From contig NZ_LR733520.1 of the NCBI RefSeq assembly GCF_902506145.1, positions 1,905,476-1,969,475 of the forward strand: a stretch of 64,000 nucleotides of DNA. Direction: 5' to 3'. The stretch comes from Burkholderia sp. 8Y. GTDB taxonomy: Bacteria > Pseudomonadota > Gammaproteobacteria > Burkholderiales > Burkholderiaceae. Positions 63,302 to 64,000 of this stretch are shown piece after piece; positions within the stretch are counted from its first letter, which is position 1; the number at the start of each line of letters is the position of its first letter. The notes under the pieces are model-generated. The model did not search any database, had not been told where the DNA came from, and saw only the letters and a program-made list of their open reading frames with translations. Position numbers and translations under genes: made by a program.

Positions 63302-64000
63302 TCAGCGCAATTGCACCTTGCCGCCGAGCGTCAACGCGCGCACGGCGGCATCGCCCACGGAGGCGCCGAAGCGCCGCACCACGCGCGCGCTGATGCTTTC
63401 CTTCTGCGTGTAATCGACGATATCCGGCTGCTTGATGATCTCGCGCGCCACGTAGTTCGCGTCACCGAAGCCGTCCGCAAGGCCGAGCTGCACGCTTTTC
63501 TCGCCAGTCCAGAACATGCCGGAGAAGAGGTCCGGATCGTCCTTCAGACGCTTGCCGCGACCCTGCTTCACCGCATCGATGAACTGCGTGTGAATTTCGT
63601 CGAGCATCGCCTGTGCGTGCGCGGTCATCTGCGGCGTTTCGGGCGAAAACGGATCGAACGCGCCCTTGTTCGCGCCCGACGTGTGCATGCGGCGCTGGAT
63701 GCCGAGCTTGTCCATCAGGCCGGTGAAGCCGAAACCGTCCATCAGCACGCCGATCGACCCGACAATGCTCGCGCGATCCACATAAATTCGATCGGCCGCC
63801 GCCGCGACGTAATAGCCGCCCGACGCGCACATGTCGTCGACGACCACGTACAGCGGCGTCTTCGGATATTTCGCGCGCAGCCGGCGAATCTCGCGATTGA
63901 TGATGCCCGCCTGCACCGGACTGCCGCCCGGACTATTGATGCGCAGAATCACGCCGGCGGTGCCGTCGTCTTCGAACGCACTTTCCAGCGCGCCGTCGAT
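63302..64000 (-). CDS. sppA: SppA-type signal peptide peptidase (S49), 5' end outside window
   Basis: C-terminal 232 residues of an S49 membrane protease that degrades cleaved signal peptides. RINSPGGSP, then the nucleophile in VDDMCASGGYYVAAAAD, then VGSIGVLMDGFGF and the base lysine in TSGANKGAFDPFSPET, in the order of short-form (about 36 kDa) SppA. The N-terminal membrane anchor lies beyond the window. It converges with the methyltransferase gene, 16 bp apart. Confidence 0.93.
   Translation of the reverse strand: MDGALESAFEDDGTAGVILRINSPGGSPVQAGIINREIRRLRAKYPKTPLYVVVDDMCASGGYYVAAAADRIYVDRASIVGSIGVLMDGFGFTGLMDKLGIQRRMHTSGANKGAFDPFSPETPQMTAHAQAMLDEIHTQFIDAVKQGRGKRLKDDPDLFSGMFWTGEKSVQLGLADGFGDANYVAREIIKQPDIVDYTQKESISARVVRRFGASVGDAAVRALTLGGKVQLR

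Overview
The window is a 64 kb piece of a high-GC betaproteobacterial chromosome. Gene order and protein style place it in the Burkholderiaceae (Burkholderia sensu lato, Paraburkholderia/Caballeronia-like); genus and species cannot be fixed from the sequence alone. Supporting traits are the rlmE-ftsH-folP-glmM-pstSCAB-phoU order, an EarP/EF-P pair with arginine at EF-P position 32, the greA-DUF4149-yhbY neighbourhood, and the long yceD-rpmF-plsX-fab / rpoE-mucABD / lepA-lepB-rnc-era-recO-pdxJ-acpS-nagZ array. Nearly everything is core housekeeping. The only mobile DNA is one short IS4-family remnant.

Layout. 1-4.4 kb (minus strand): phosphate-uptake operon pstS-C-A-B-phoU behind two tandem Pho boxes. 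4.5-5.4 kb: an 871 bp internally deleted IS4-type element that landed exactly in a Rho-independent terminator hairpin. 5.4-10.6 kb (minus): rlmE-ftsH-folP-glmM. 11-17.4 kb: yhbY (plus), then carA-carB-greA-DUF4149 (minus). 17.4-23.6 kb: an MFS transporter, mltD and gloB (minus), then a divergent methyltransferase, rnhA, dnaQ and tRNA-Val. 23.7-31.3 kb: two membrane proteins of unknown role, a GT4 glycosyltransferase, an ABC exporter and the trehalose genes otsB-otsA. 31.5-33.6 kb: copper/oxidase assembly genes (sco, ctaG-like) convergent with an ElaA-type acetyltransferase. 33.6-34.2 kb: tRNA-Cys and two identical tRNA-Gly genes. 34.2-37.3 kb: pgsA and an unusually repeat-expanded uvrC. 37.4-41.6 kb (plus): earP, efp, a BON lipoprotein and a degenerate NtrC-type regulator.

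41.6-61.9 kb is a single-direction run of 22 minus-strand genes. It begins at a consensus sigma-70 promoter near 61.9 kb: yceD, rpmF, plsX, fabH, fabD, fabG, acpP, fabF, a YgfX-like gene, rpoE, rseA, rseB, mucD, a thioredoxin-fold protein, lepA, lepB, rnc, era, recO, pdxJ, acpS, nagZ. It joins fatty-acid synthesis, the sigma-E envelope-stress module, secretion and translation factors, and RNA processing and repair. Intrinsic terminators inside the run, after rpmF and after acpP, suggest that these two abundant small proteins are made in excess over the enzymes downstream. The window closes with maf, a tetrapyrrole-methylase-type methyltransferase and the 3' part of sppA.

No CRISPR array, prophage, restriction system or secondary-metabolite cluster was seen. 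The most notable points are the IS remnant whose target duplication is a terminator hairpin, the in-frame Ala/Glu/Thr/His/Asn repeat tract in UvrC, the NtrC-like regulator lacking both the GAFTGA loop and the Walker-B glutamate, and the internal terminators of the fab operon.
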